A DNA stretch of 64,000 bases, from contig SSNP01000191.1 of NCBI GenBank assembly GCA_006937955.1, forward strand, positions 658,698 to 722,697. Reading direction: 5' to 3'. This document shows, in pieces, positions 11,050-24,826 of this stretch (position 1 is the first letter of the stretch; each line of letters starts with the position of its first letter). The DNA is from Pachypanchax playfairii. Its lineage: Eukaryota > Chordata > Actinopteri > Cyprinodontiformes > Aplocheilidae. The notes under the pieces are model-generated. The model searched no databases. It saw only the letters and a program-made list of their open reading frames with translations, and was not told where the DNA came from. The position numbers and the translations under genes were made by a program.

Positions 11050-12880
11050 TTCAGCTCTGTAACAGGATGCAGGAGCTCTCTGAAATCAACACAATGCAGA
11101 TGGAAACGGCGCTGCCACTGATCACCTGCTGCTCTGGAACGCCGCTGGCTCTGAGAGGTGCAGTCCTGATGCACTTTTCATCATTATAAAGCACTTCAAT
11201 GAACATTAAATTTGCAGAGTAATACGGGACCCGTTTGCTTTCCAGTTGTGGAGCCCTCGGGCTCTCAGCTGTCCTGTTGGGTGGACGCCAACACTCTGGT
11301 TGATCCGCTGTCTGAAAGCACACTCCTTGCCACGGGGGACGTTCGACTGGTTGACGGCCAAAGCTGCAGCTTCAGTGGCTTTATGGGATGACAACATCAG
11401 CACCGCATGCTCTGTAAGAGCTGTGTCCTTGTGTTGGAAACAAAGCTGATGTGAAGCGCCAACACTGAGTGAAAACTGTATTTTACCACCTGTAACCTGT
11501 AATTATCTTGTTTTCATTCAATTCAGAAATAATTCAGTGACCCAAGAGGTAATTTAGTTCCTCTAATAACTGGGTGCATTGTGACCGAGTGCACAGGACA
11601 GCTGTTCCTACCGCTTCATGCGGCTTATAATACTCACTAAATAGTTTGTTCATGGAGAAATGAGGAAGGGATTTTGGTTCTTGAGTTGCAGAAAAACTGA
11701 GTGTTACTGATGTAGATTTTGTTCCTGAGTACGTCAAAGGTTCCACACGCAGCCACAGATGACTATTCATCAATAATTGTCACTTTATCTGACTGAGCAG
11801 AAACGATATTTACAGCTTACGACAGGCAGAGTGGAGGATGACAAAAGAGTTGTGGAAGTAATTTCATTTAAATTCCATTCAGCTCCGTTTGTATGATGTA
11901 GCATCAGAAATCTCAGCTGCAGAAAATCAACAAGGAAAATCTGAAACTGCAGCCAGGTGACAACGTGGGAGTGTTTCCTGTTTGAATGACATCAGAAGGG
12001 ATGCAGATGTGAACCTGCTGTGATTTCCCACTGCTCGTGCACAACCAGAAGAACTCCAAACATCATTCCAACCAGGTCAAGATCTGTCAAGTTCTCATAA
12101 AGCAGAGAAGAAAGCTCTTTTTACAAAGTTCCAAACTTTCAATAACCACATGTATTCAAACCAAAACAAATGGCAATTCTTGTGAAAATATCAGAAAATT
12201 ACTTCTGTAATCAACCAGTTCAACCAATCTGTGACAGGAATAAATAATCTGTTCATGTCATGCACACAGATTTAAACTGGATGGATTTACACATTCTGCA
12301 GCTTTACTGCAAGCTCTGCACATTTTAAATAATCTCTTGTTTATATATCTTGGCAAAATAAACACGAGTCCTGTAATGCTTTAAGATTCTTGCAATCCAC
12401 CAAGCAAACACACGAATCAAAACATTTCAGTGTGTAATTTTGGAAGCGGAGAGAGAGTTTAGTGAAAGCCGTTTCTGCAGAACAAATATTTCAACCGAAT
12501 GTCACACTATGAGGTGTAAAAGCAAACCCCAGCAGCTGTTGGGACGTTCCATCAAAAATCCTCCAAATTGTGTTGCCGTTTCCTCTCCTGTAACGTGTAA
12601 GAACACTCCTCGCGTTTGTCAACTGTTTTGGAGATTAATTATCATCTCAGAGTTGGAAATAGATTCACTGCAGAAGAGAGAAGTTTCACTTCTTTCACAC
12701 TCCGTTAGTGTGAGATAAGACCATGAAAGTTTGTTACATTTCTATACAGTTAAAAATGAACCCGACTCTTCTGTTAAATCAGGTTTGGACCGATTTAATG
12801 AATGAACCACATTATGTAGAATCAGGTTTTAAAAAGACCTTTTAGATTCAGTTTTATAAACGTTTTCATGTTGTTGTTTA
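11050..12880. other. gene-free DNA
   Basis: Several short open frames on both strands near 11050-11450 overlap one another and match no family I know. No splice-supported exon seen. Confidence 0.4.
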
Positions 12881-12887
12881 AAGATTG

Positions 12888-13070
12888 TATTTATTTATTT
12901 AAAGGCCAAGTATGTTACATACACAAGGGTGATTACTGCATTCAACTCATCCCTGAGGAGCATGGGGGCGCTATCTATACGGCGCCCAGGGGACAGTTTC
13001 ATAGTTCAACACAGTCTATTGGTACCGGGACGACCTCCTACAGCCGCCCAGGAATGAACTTTACATGAAC
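12888..13070. mobile_element. decayed SINE-like dispersed repeat fragment
   Basis: The segment containing CATCCCTGAGGAGCATGGGG, a short GGGCGC/GCGCCC inverted repeat around 12966-12987, and CAGGGGACAGTTT resembles a common fish dispersed repeat with a tRNA-like end read in antisense. The tRNA-like part is badly decayed. Assignment is from pattern memory and is tentative. Confidence 0.35.
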
Positions 13071-13079
13071 TTTGTCATA

Positions 13080-15115
13080 TTTTTGGTTTACAAACCTAAA
13101 TGTTTACAGTGTGGGACAGATCTGGTCTCTGTCCATCTGTCCGTCCATCCCATGATGTCATAGTGCCCATTAAAACCTAGTGGTGTCCCTTTGCACCACA
13201 TGCTACAACACATGATGACAACTCGTTGACAAGGCGTCAGTTTGTGCCACCAAACAGTCTGATTAGCTGCATGTTTGTGTTCTTGGTGTTCACGCTGAGG
13301 TTACTGCAGGTCACCTCAGCTCAGGTTTGTCTAAGTCGTGCTGCCAGTTAAAGAACCCGTCCTGCAGTGAATCGTGTCCCTCACTGACTGTCCTGCTAAT
13401 GCAGGACTCTTGTTTGCAGCGCTGCTCATTAATCTCTGTGGACGTCTCCTGACAGCTCTGACATCTGCGCCACCACTTTGTGTGGCGGACCTTGACCAGT
13501 CTCGAGGATTCCCGGAAGAAAGTATGTCACAAATACGTGAACTGTGGCTTCATCAGGCAGGTCGTCTCCACCTGCACGCTACATGGCCACTAATGAAGCC
13601 TGCAAACGTGAGAAAATACAAAACAGATGTTAATCCAGTTATTCAGAAATCAGAAAGGAAATGTTGCTGCAGCAGGTTTAATCTTTCCTAACTCTTTATC
13701 CTTGTCTCCTTGGTCTGTTTCCTTCCTTCCTGTCCTCTTTTATTAACTAATCAGGTCTGCATGGAGGGCAGTTCAGTCCTGGAAACTTTCAAATGGAAAA
13801 ATTGAGTTTATAAGAGCGCTCCTGGTTTGTGTCCTTTTTAATTAAATTGAATGTTAAAAACGGAAGTTTATTAGAAAACTGAAATAGGTTTATACAGAAG
13901 TAAAAATGCAGCTGTGTCTGTGAGCAGATGTTCTTTTTCAGTTGAATTTTAGATAATAACTGTGTCCAGTAACCTGGAGCAGTTTATTTATTTAGTGGAA
14001 CACAGTACGCAGGTTTTTCTACCATCATGTTTTAAACTGTCCAGTATCTTTTCTCCTGTAACTGGCTGCAGGATTTATTTTATACAGAAAGTTTGCGAGA
14101 ACATTTTCCTCATTAAGATTCTTTTCTGTTACTTCCTTCATATTTTCCTTGACTATGACTTTTCACAAGTATCTCATTTATTTGTTATTGAGCTTATATT
14201 CTGTGACGGTGTTCTAATGTCTGTGTCATCCTCTTTACTGCCTCGTCCCACTTTTATTTCCGACTGTAAGTATAAGTTCATTTCCCAGAACGTCTCTCAG
14301 GGACCGAACAGATCATAAAAGCCTTCAGCTGTATCTATATCTGTAAATCACAGGAAGATCATTTGCTTGTTTAGAAAGTTTGCACCGTTTCATCTTAATA
14401 TACTTCTTACTTCACTGCATTCCTCATGAGGACTTTCATTTCATTTCAGAACAGTCACACTGGACATTAATTGTGCACGGCTGCTGCAAACTCAGCATGT
14501 AAAACATGATCCGTTGAGTAACAAAAGGTTAAAGACAATTAAATCGTAATTTGCTGCTGATTGGTCTCTAGAAAATGAAGAATTCTGCAGAGTACTCGAC
14601 TAAAAGGTTTAAATGTTTCCTGCTACTTATGGTTGTTAATGATCTATAAAGTGGGTGAAACCAGCAGGATGTGTTTTGCCTTCCAAAATGTTGTAAGAGA
14701 CACTTGCCTCCTGGATGTGTCTCCCAGCTTGCTGTCATTTGGAAGTTACTGTGCATCAACTCTTAAAAATAATTGATGTTCATTTGAAGAGAACAGCTTC
14801 CTCTGATAAATACACTGGAATTCATGTGGTGTTGGTGAAATAAGTCATCACATCGGTGGGAGTGGGGTGAAACAGGATGACACCAGTTCACAACATCCTC
14901 AGCTTTAGATTCCAACAACCTTTTAACACTTTAATTATTGTTTCTGTCAGTTTTAGGACGTTAAACTGGAAAATCTTTATATTCACCAAATCAAAGTAAA
15001 TAAATCCAGTTAGTGTGAAACACTTATAAGAGTAGGATTGTGCTTCAGTGAGTTTATTATTTATCTATTTGTTAAATCTTATTGAATCTCACCTGCATTG
15101 TGTATGATTTAAAGC
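13080..15115. other. gene-free DNA
   Basis: No recognisable exon or transposon. The 118-codon open frame at 13962-14318 has a low-complexity hydrophobic product, no homology I recognise and no splice context. Confidence 0.4.
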
Positions 15116-15119
15116 GTCA

Positions 15120-15470
15120 AGTATAAACTCTACACGCCGGAGCAGCTGCCACTATTTACTCTTTTTCTTTGTGTTTCATTGATGGAAAATAGATGTGATG
15201 CTAATGAATGTGTGCCACCCATGGTCCTCCATCCTGTCAGAGACTTGGACTCTGCTACAAAGACCCCTTTGTCCACGGCGTCTTTGTATTGATTTTCTGG
15301 CATATGCTTGAATTTTTCCTGAATGATATAATTTGTCTAAATCATAATGCAGCGACAGCTTGCCTTCTGCATGCGCTCCCATTCCACAGAAAGAAATGTT
15401 CCCCTTTCCAGAAAGAATCTGGGCTGAATGATTTTCTGTGCTTTTTCTCAGCTGGATGTTCTTTTTAAAC
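15120..15470. promoter_or_regulatory. candidate conserved noncoding element
   Basis: The stretch has homeodomain-like cores (GATGCTAATGAATG) and long non-repetitive AT-rich words around 15300-15360, without simple repeats. Open frames overlap on both strands, as is common in constrained noncoding DNA. Inferred from texture only. Confidence 0.2.
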
Positions 15471-15474
15471 AGTA

Positions 15475-17310
15475 TTTCTTCCTTGGGGGATTTGGGTTGT
15501 AGTACAGAGGGTGTTTAGATAGCTATATGTCGGAAATGGTGTCTAAAGATACAACCGAGGTTCATTTTTATGCACTATTGCTTCGTGAAGTCTGTCGGAC
15601 GCGCAGCAGCAGCTTATTTCTATTCACTGTTTGTCACAAAGCTTTAAAGTGGATTTGAGTCTGTGCACAGTGTTTCTGTATATCCATGCAGGCATGTTAA
15701 TATTAATTATCCTGGGATTTAAGTACATTTTGCAAACACTTAAATGGACTAAATCTGCTCCGTTCCCATGAGAGTTCACATTTGCTATTCTCCGGCTGCT
15801 TGCCGGCTGCCAATTAGGTGGCAGGTGCACAAAGCAGGTAAATACCCTGTAAAAGTGTTCACTAAGCTCACACACACACATACACTCTCATTTTATGCTC
15901 TTATATTGAGTGTGTGGATTCCAGCATGAATACATCAGAAGAAAAGAGCTTCAGTCTCAGTCAGGGAGCCTCGGGCTTCTGTCACAATCGAGGAGTGTAA
16001 TTCCACAGCGGGCAGAAGTCGGTGCTTTTATTGTAGGGATAGTTTCTCCTGAAAGGGACACATTAGGAAAATGAAGTAGACTTTGTATGTTTAAAATTAA
16101 CCAGAATTAACTGCAAAATCTCATAAAAATTCATTGTTTTTAATAATGATAATATGAATCAACCTTTTTAATCAGCTCTGCATCGTTTCAGCAACTGACT
16201 CAATCTGAAACTTTACAGAGGAAGTTAGTCATTTGTGGATTTAATTTCCAAGGCGTTTGACATTCACGTAAAACTTTCTCCTGCACCTTCCTTTAAACTG
16301 ACTGAAGAAACTGTAAGTGAGTTCAGACTCTGAGGACGTTCCCTCTAATCATTTCAGTGATGCCAAATCAAAGTAACAAGAACAGCTGTTTTAGCTGGAA
16401 GATGGAGTCGGACTGTTTGAAGCTTCCATAATAAGACTGGCTGAAGGATGTTCTGTGTGGATAACAACATATATTACATACACGTTACTAATGTTTATCC
16501 TTACGTATGGGCCACATCAGAGGAGTTTGGCATTCTCCTGCTGTTTGCAGGAAGTCACATGATGCCAGTAGTTACTGATGAGATCTAGAAGTTTAGAACT
16601 CTAGAGATGAAACACCCATCAGAGCAGAATTTCAACAATCCAACCCAAAAGACCAAGAACTGATCAACATCAATAATGCTGTAGTCTTTAGTGCTTTAAA
16701 CTAAATGTTTAACAGCAGATAAGGAAGCATCACCTGTTGAGTTGCACCACTGATGCACCGTGCAACCAGTTACTCAACTGGTGTGCAACCAGGATGACGG
16801 GTATCACTGGTTCTCTGGACTGTTCACTCTGTCAGGATCAGAGGAAACTGAGAACCTCTCAAATGTTCTAAGACAGTCACAGCCCATGTGATACTAGATC
16901 TACAGTTCACTAATCAGACCACGAGGTACACCTGATGATCTACAGCTAGAAGCATGGATGAACCTGTTTAAACTAAACGTGTAGGATCACATTCCAACTC
17001 TGAGTTTAGTTACATTTAGAAGAAACGCGATCTGTTTAAAATCAGAGACATAAGAAAAGTGTTAAAGAATAGAGAGTGTAAATGTTTTTTTTATCTGGGG
17101 CTGATTTACTGACATCACAGCAGTGTGTAAACTCACCTGATGGCTGATATTCATGACTCAGTCCAGCCAACATTGTCTGTTCTCAGCTTGGTGCCAGACT
17201 CTGCCAGAAGGAGTTGATGAAAATGACTCGTTCCCTTTCAGTCCAATGTCACCTTGGCTGTCACGCTGACATGAATTCGTTTGGAGCTCGAGTGAATTCT
17301 CGAGGGCGAC
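15475..17310. other. gene-free DNA
   Basis: No exon or clear mobile element seen. A short perfect inverted repeat (ACCAGTT ... AACTGGT, four-base loop) lies at about 16765-16782. Confidence 0.4.
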
Positions 17311-17320
17311 AGCGGAGATT

Positions 17321-17406
17321 GCTAATCCGTCTGACTGATTTGGTGACAGGCAAAAGTGCTAATCCCTCTGCTGTTATTCAGTTCTAGTGAAGACTGCCTA
17401 ATCCCT
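17321..17406 (+). promoter_or_regulatory. cluster of three OTX/PITX-type TAATCC sites
   Basis: TAATCC occurs at 17323-17328, 17360-17365 and 17399-17404, all in the same orientation, 37 and 39 bp apart. The flanks are alike: GCTAATCCGTCTG, GCTAATCCCTCTG and CCTAATCCCTCGCTG. TAATCC is the known core of bicoid-class homeodomain proteins (OTX, CRX, PITX, GSC). Regular spacing and shared flanks suggest a real binding array or an old tandem duplication. Confidence 0.4.
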
Positions 17407-17419
17407 CGCTGAGGGTCTG

Positions 17420-20400
17420 ACGTACAGAGGAATGACTTTAACTAAACATCTCTCCAGGAAAATGATCACAGGATCTGGGAGCAAGTTTCTCATACAAACA
17501 CATCCAATATTTACTGTTTATCAGATTAAATACCTTTTGACACTCAGCCAGACTCGGATTCATTCACTGATCAACAGCAGAAGGAAAAGATAATGTTTAT
17601 CTCACAGTGATGGAATCGTATCTGTGGCCTAAAATAGATGATAAAAGAAACTGAAATAGATTTTTAAACCCATTTTTCTGCTTTAGGAGCATCTATTGAA
17701 TGAAAGTTTTACCTGTGCAGCTTATTTCTCTCAGTCGCAGCCTGAATTCAATCTGATCTGCAGCCAGGGAGAACATGTTGCAGCTTTGGCACTAAACATC
17801 CACATGAGTTGAAACATCTGTCTGATAAACCAGCTGCTCCAGAGATCCAGCCCACATTCCAGCTTTCATCAGATTCCTGTTATTAATAATTGCTAACAGG
17901 AAAAATTACTTCCTAAAAACGAGGCGCTGAATGCAGAAACAATTTCAGGTCTGATGCTGACGGAGTTTAGAAGTGGGGGAGACAATCCAGGGACCGAGAG
18001 GAACGAGCTGCATGGAACCAGAAAACTGGGATTATTCATAAATCCTTTGGCAGTTATTAGAAAATATTTGCAAATTACAGCAAATATTATAGAAATTGAG
18101 CGTTTTTATTTATGAAGCTCAAATAGAATCAGCTGAAATAAAAGTAATAAAATATATTCACACCATCTGAGCTCTTTGTTTGATTTATTCATCTTTAAAC
18201 CAACAAGTCAAAATACCAAAAGTTCATAATCTGATTAAAATCACATTTATAGAGCTACAGTATCATCAAACCTGCATGTTTGGAACACAGAGATGATTCT
18301 GGGTGTGAACAGACCCAAAGATCTAAATAAATAAATAATCTAAATAAAAATATAAAATACGTGACTGGAAATGTCTAAATAATTATCTGTCATCGGGGTA
18401 ACGACTTTGAGGCAACTTAACATTTATTTTTTAAAAAGACCAACAGAAAAAATCTAAAGTATTTTTCTTTGGCGTTTGAGAACAATTTTTTATTTTACAT
18501 CACAAAAAAGGTTCAAAGTTTGAGCAACACTTTGCAGCCAGATAAACTCGTCATCTGTCCTGATGAAGACTTTGGTCACTTTGAGTTTGACGTGTGGTAA
18601 CGAACCATGACGGGCCTTAAAGTGATCACACAGGAAAGACAAGCAGCTCAATAAAGGATTAAATCCAGCAAATATCACAACTCCAACATTTTCTTATTTT
18701 AAAATGGATTTTCTTCTCTCAGTAAATTCTTAGAGCATCTTTTTAAGCTAGTTTTTGTTCTTTCATTGTCCAGTTCTCACAGCAGATGAAACAGCAGCTC
18801 ATCTGGAGGTTTTCAAGCTGTTTGCAGATTATTTCACCTTCCGTGGATCTAATTTCCTCTCAAACCTCGTTCACGTCTCTTGAATTTTGAAGATGGAGCT
18901 TTGACTTTAATCAATATTTAGGATCAATATGGGTCCCGTGTAATTGCAGCTGGCTCCTATTAAGATAATAGAAACATCTCCCGGAGACGACATGCGGAAC
19001 ACTTACAGACTCTTTTCTATCTTCTGTTTTGGGGACAGATTGATTGTAAAGTCACAGCTGACTTTTAGAGGAACTTCTGCATCATCGTAGTTCCAGCTCA
19101 GCTGGATGTTTGTATCTGTGTGTGAAGATTCTCCCCTGTTGAATACGACCTGTCCTGCATGTGGATGTTTGGGTGGTTTTCACACAGGCTCAGCTTAAGT
19201 TAATCTGAACCCCTGGCCTGCTGCAGTAAGCCTCAGATGGCTTCTATACAAAGTGCTGAAAGTTGGAGCAAAATCATAAAAAAGATTTGATACATGTGAC
19301 ACTGGAGTAGTTTGCAGGGAATATGTTATTAAAACGGGGGCAGGAACAAAGTGGTGTAATACGCTCAGACAAATCTCATTTCAGTGAATGAGGAAGGGAC
19401 CTATGAATCAGTGGTGGTTTACTTATACCATGAAAAATGGATGAGTTCTACCTCCTGAGACTAAAATTAGACAGTAACTGAAGATGGTGAGTGTCCTTCA
19501 AGTAACAGCAACAGAAAGACAGAGAGGGTGAGAAAAATCTGCCACCGCCAAACTCACACTGAAATATAGGAGGACATAATGTCAGCAGAGAAAATCCGAT
19601 TATTCTCTTTGTTGTCATCAAAATGAGGCACTGGCATCTTTTCAAACAGTCATTTGTCACAATCTGATTATTGTGTATCTGTCCTTCAGTAACAACCAGA
19701 CTGAGGTGGAACAAAAAGTGACTCCCAGCAGCAGGAATATAAATATACACCCGACAGGTGTGTGTTCAATTTCAAGCACTTGAATAATAATGTTTAAAGA
19801 AATGGGAGTGTGGCTAATGGATTAGCTAGAAATAGATTCATTCATTAAGATGAACCTTAATGGACATTTAGCCTTTAAAGTGTTTTTAAGTATCTTCAAT
19901 AGAAGCTACAACTAAAAAGCTTTATTTATTCATAATTTAAAGTTGGATAAAACCTGTAATTTTTTTCAAAATGGTTTTAAAAATTAAAGTTTTCCGTTAC
20001 ATGAAAATTCTATATTTCAAAGTAAAAGCGTGCATGTAAAATGTTATTTTACTGCTTATGGAGTTACAAATAACAAAGCTGAATGTTTCCACTCTGAGTT
20101 AATATTATATGTGAATAAGATGTTTTCAGACCAAAACAAACTTCCAGGGTTGTTTATATCAAAGATTTTAAGTCACTTGAGATGCTCCAACGAACACCCT
20201 CAAGCATGAAAAGTTACTTTACTGTATTTATTTCTGCCTTTAAAAAGTTTTACAAGATCCAAAAATCCCCCAGAGAAGAATGAATAATATTCTGTAATGG
20301 AGTTTTCAGAAATCTGAAGTTTCCAGTTTGGGTCACACAGCATTAAAGTTGCAGGATAACTTTAGTTCTACTTAACATCGATGTCCTGCAGACTGAGAGC

Positions 20401-23400
20401 AGATGTTCCAGATGAAAGAGGCTTTTATTCTGACAGAGGTCAGGACGAGCAACAGTCGCTGCTCATTAAAGCTTCAGGTAGACGGTAATACAAAACCAGA
20501 ACTGAAATGTACCTCTTTATGGAATAAGGACTGAAAACATTATTCTCAATTTTTTAAGATTTTTTTTTTTTAGTCCAACATTTATTTGGTTTACAGTATT
20601 TTTACCAATAATCTGTTTATGATGACGCACCAGTTTTTATATTCAATTATATTTTATCTCCAAGATTTAAAATAATAATCTGCTTTTTTTCACTTTTGTA
20701 TTTCAGTCTTTAGGAAAGAAAATTAGCATAAAATGACAAGAAATTTGCTTTTTTAAACGTTGTTAGTTTTATACAGAAATGAGTCTATTCATATAACAAA
20801 TAGTTCCCCCTTTCAGCTGTTTTCAGATTTTCTTTCCTCCCTGTGGGGAAAATTCATCTCTTTAGTGTCTGAAGTGTTTCACAGATTCACCGATCAACTC
20901 GTTTCAGACAAACATTTAACACCAAACTGTGGCTCAGTTCTTTCTCTTTGTCTACAAGCTTTTATTGTTTCACATTTCTTTTTAATCTTTAGACATTTGT
21001 TTGTGTCAACAACTTAAACTAGAAAGAGTCCTAAAAAACACGTTCACAAACCTTCACGTTCATCCAAAGTTCATTCGTTCTTTTTCTTATTTTTAGTGTA
21101 GCTTTTACAACTGAGAGGAGAATAAAATCAAATCAAATATTGAAAACATTAAACTAAAATCTTTTCAGCTTTTGTCAAAATTGAAACACTTTACATTATT
21201 GATGTCATTTATGAAAATTTTAGCAATAATTAAAAGAAAATATATAAAGATATTTGAATGGAAATGTAAGAATAAGTAAATCAAACAATCAGGAAATTTT
21301 TGGAAGATTTCTATTTTTTATCAACATTTGTATTCACATTAATATGCTGACATGGACAAATATTTCTGAATTTGTATTTTTTTGTTTATTAATTTTTATA
21401 TTTACTATATGTATTTCCTAAAATTCTTATATTCAAAATGTGAAAGTTTAAATGTTACAAATTAAAAGGAATAATTTAAATAAATCTGAGTAAAGTATTT
21501 TTAAAACACTATTTAAGAGCTAAGCATCATATGAGCTCATTTTTTTTACATATTTTCTCTCAATTTTTGAGGATAAAATATTTGAACATCTATATTTCTC
21601 TGTTTCTTGCAGCTTGTACATTTCTCTACAGTCTCTGCTCCGAGCTTCCTGTCGTAACGTAGTAACACGTTGTCATACGTGACGCCATTTGTCTCCTGTG
21701 ACGTATGTAATATTCTATGAAACTCTTCGTCTCATCTGTTAGGAAACATCTGAACGTTCACACTAACCTAAATGTTTGATTTGTTACCGTGATGCGAGGC
21801 GTTTACATGTTGGTGTTGTGATGATGCAAACACACATGTTTCTGTGTCACTGTGTCCACCAACGTTAACGATGAGACAACACGGATCCCAGAAGACCAAA
21901 CGTCCACCATCATGTTTGAATCAGCACGTGAATAGAATAATAATATTCTTACCTGAGAACATTAGACGACAGTGTGAGCACTGAAAACGTTTTATAATAT
22001 AAATGTCCCTCGTCAACTTCATTATAAAACTGATGCTGTTACATGTGTGACGTTACAGGTGATAAATCTACTTCCTGTGCTCACTGTGTCACTTCCTTCC
22101 ATCCACACTGTTATACTTTATTTCACATTCACTCTGCTTGTGTTATACATTATCAAAGGTTTGCATATTCAGGTATATTCTAGCTGATGGTCCTTTGTGC
22201 ATCTCACACATTTGAATGCGGTGAACATGATTACTGGTACATGTAGAGAAACATATTGTTCATGTCATTCTGTTCATGTCCACAGCCTACGTTGCTGTTT
22301 TACATAACACGTCAGTATTTGCAGTCTGATTCAGTCCTGAGGCCGCTGAGCTGAAGCACTTCATCATCCCTCCTTCATCCCGTCAACCTGAACAAACACG
22401 GACTCTGTCCTAACGAGACTTTCCCAAATCCATAAAAAGCAGGTGGATCCTGCATCAGGGCGCACGTGTGATAAGCCACAGGGTGGAGGACAGGGTGGCT
22501 GGTGATGGCTCAACACGCCACCGCTTCAGAAGAAACGTGACCAGCGGAGCAGAAAGGCACTGTTTAATTGGCAGAAAGGATGCAGAAGCTCTAATTAACC
22601 CAGAAGAACACGGATCAACTTCCAAACCTCAACAGCTTCCTCAAAACTCTGCTGACATTTTGCACTTTGCTTGGTGGTCAGTAAATTAATCCACTGTTAC
22701 CAAAATAGAAGATCTTGTTTGGCTTTTTAGTTTTTATGGTGAAAATGCAGCAAATTATTAAACAGAGAAAAACTGTTTTTCTGCTGCTTTTAAGAACTAA
22801 AATCTGTCCTTGAATCACTTACAGTCTAAACTTTCTCACTCATGTAGAAAATGTTTTGAAAATTCTGCATCACACGATGATTATCTTCCAAATTCTGATG
22901 ATGCTGCATTTCATATGTAGTCAAAAGGATGACTGTGAAACAGCATGGTTGTTTTTTAGTTCTCATGCAGACAGTGTCACAGGTTTGCTCTGTGACAGCG
23001 ACACGAGAAAGTCTGTCATGTGAAATAATTCCATTATTCATGCCACTCTCATATCTGGAAAGCAGAACAGTTGGAAAAACAATAAGATGAATGAATAACA
23101 TGCACTGTTTTTGTCTCCAGTGATTCAAAGAGACAAATAAAAACTTATACAGTTTATTTTTAGAAATGAGAAACTGTTGCAAACTGTGGATCAGGGTCCT
23201 TTGCAGAGGTTTGAGGTGGGAGTAAACAGTAGCTTCTTCTCACTTCGCTTTATGCAAAATAATTGTAGTTATATAAATGAATTCAAAGTGACACATCTGA
23301 AGCTAGTGGGAGGAAGATGGAGATTTAAAGACCAAATAAAGGACTGATGCTTTAGTGTGTCTTCCTGCATCCACACGTCTAAAAACACAAAGCATTATTT

Positions 23401-24050
23401 TACACATAAAGGTAAAAAGATGAATTATTCAGCAACTTTACAGTAACATCTTTGATCATTTAATACAATTAATTAATTAATTAATTAAGAAAAAGTCCAA
23501 TTATTTTTTGTCAGCTAAAAAAGCCTCGAGTTAAAGACCAAAATAGAAAAATGTCACAATAATAAACAAAGAGATGAAATCACCAAGATCGGATCAGAAG
23601 ATCAATTCAAGGAAACGGGTCTGATCTAATCCTAAAAACTAGACGCCCCATATTTCTGCTGCATCTTCCACTCGTCTCTCGTGTTGTCCTCTTCATTGGT
23701 TGTTGACTGTCAGATTTGACTCTTGTTTTTGTCCCATTTAGAACCAAGTCCAAACCCTTAAGCCCTGCAGGCTCCTTCTCACTGTTCTGTGGATATTTTC
23801 TAGAATTCCAGCTGCATCGCTGACTCCAAGTGTTGCTAAAAATACAGTTAAGATCAGAAATGTTGTTCTGCATGTGAGCCACTGAGGTCAGCTGGGGGTT
23901 GAACTAGCAGGGACATTTAAATGGTCTTCAACTGATCTTTGTCTCTGTCAGAGCCTTCTGTTTCTCATACTGCTCAGCCTGTACCTCTATATTAGTTTAA
24001 TACACTTGGTGCTGCCTCGTCATTTTCATTTTTATTATGTGTTTAGAGAT
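17420..24050. other. long gene-free AT-rich stretch
   Basis: No coding exon or structured RNA recognised. Simple repeats are few: (AATT)n at 23467-23488 and a T run near 20562. Part of 20500-21600 is very AT-rich. About 21640-21720 is relatively CpG-rich with repeated CGTGACG/GTGACGTA words, without an identifiable gene. Confidence 0.4.
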
Positions 24051-24060
24051 GGGTGGGTGA

Positions 24061-24140
24061 AGCTTCGTGAAGCCTCGTGAAGCTTCGTGAAGCTTCGTGA
24101 AGCCTCGTGAAGCTTCGTGAAGCCTCGTGAAGCCTCATGA
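24061..24140 (+). repeat. 10-bp tandem repeat, eight units
   Basis: Eight consecutive decamers AGCTTCGTGA or AGCCTCGTGA (one AGCCTCATGA) fill the stretch exactly, with partial units at both edges. The repeats keep one CpG per unit. They are followed by an old-repeat-like sequence and then by the GC-rich block at 24.3 kb. Confidence 0.95.
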
Positions 24141-24324
24141 AGCTCTGAGGCTTTCCTCCCTCAGTCAGAACAGTGACACCTTGTGACTGAATGAAATTAG
24201 TGCAACTGAAGCACTGACACTGTTTTAATTGCAGTTCAACAATAAAAGTTCAGAAAAAACTCTAGTTGTTCTAATCTGCTGATGCTGATTTATTGCATCA
24301 TTATTACATATTAAAATGGATTAT

Positions 24325-24820
24325 ATTGCCCCTTTTCCACCGACAAATCGGCACGGCGCGCTTGAGAGCGGTACAGTATAGCGCGGATCAACTCGTGGGG
24401 ATATGGGGCGTGCCCATCTGGCTATGAAAAGTGGCGCGCAAAAGTCTTTGTCCGCGACGTCACAGCGCGTGAAACAACAACAACAATGGCGGATATACGT
24501 GTGTTTTTGTACTTTGCGCTCTGTCTGTGGTTCATTTTGGTTGGTTTGATTTTTGGTTCTTGTGGAGGAAGTCGCCATTGTCCAAAGTCAATTGTATTTT
24601 AAAATTAAATATTTATATGGTTGCTGGGAGTTTTTTTTAAAGCCTTTTGCTGGAGCGCTTCTATATCACACCACGTGAACACCACACACAGCTGAGCCAA
24701 TCAGGGGCTACCACTACGTAGGTAGTCGTGTCACTGGTAGCAGTTTACTGGACCAATCAGTAGACAGGTGGGCGTGTGGGCCCACTTTGGGCCGCTAAAA
24801 AGAGGCCGGGTTGGCGCGGA
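24325..24820. mobile_element. GC-rich dispersed-repeat-like block
   Basis: It begins GCCCCTTTTCCACCGAC, the type of end seen in non-autonomous fish DNA transposons, and continues with dense CpG (GGCACGGCGCGC, GCGCGTGAAACAACAAC). It ends near GCCGCTAAAAAGAGGC, which partly mirrors the left end (GCCCCTTTT against GCCTCTTTT on the other strand). No transposase. Boundaries and superfamily are uncertain; a CpG island in its own right is the alternative. Confidence 0.4.
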
Positions 24821-24826
24821 ATGACA

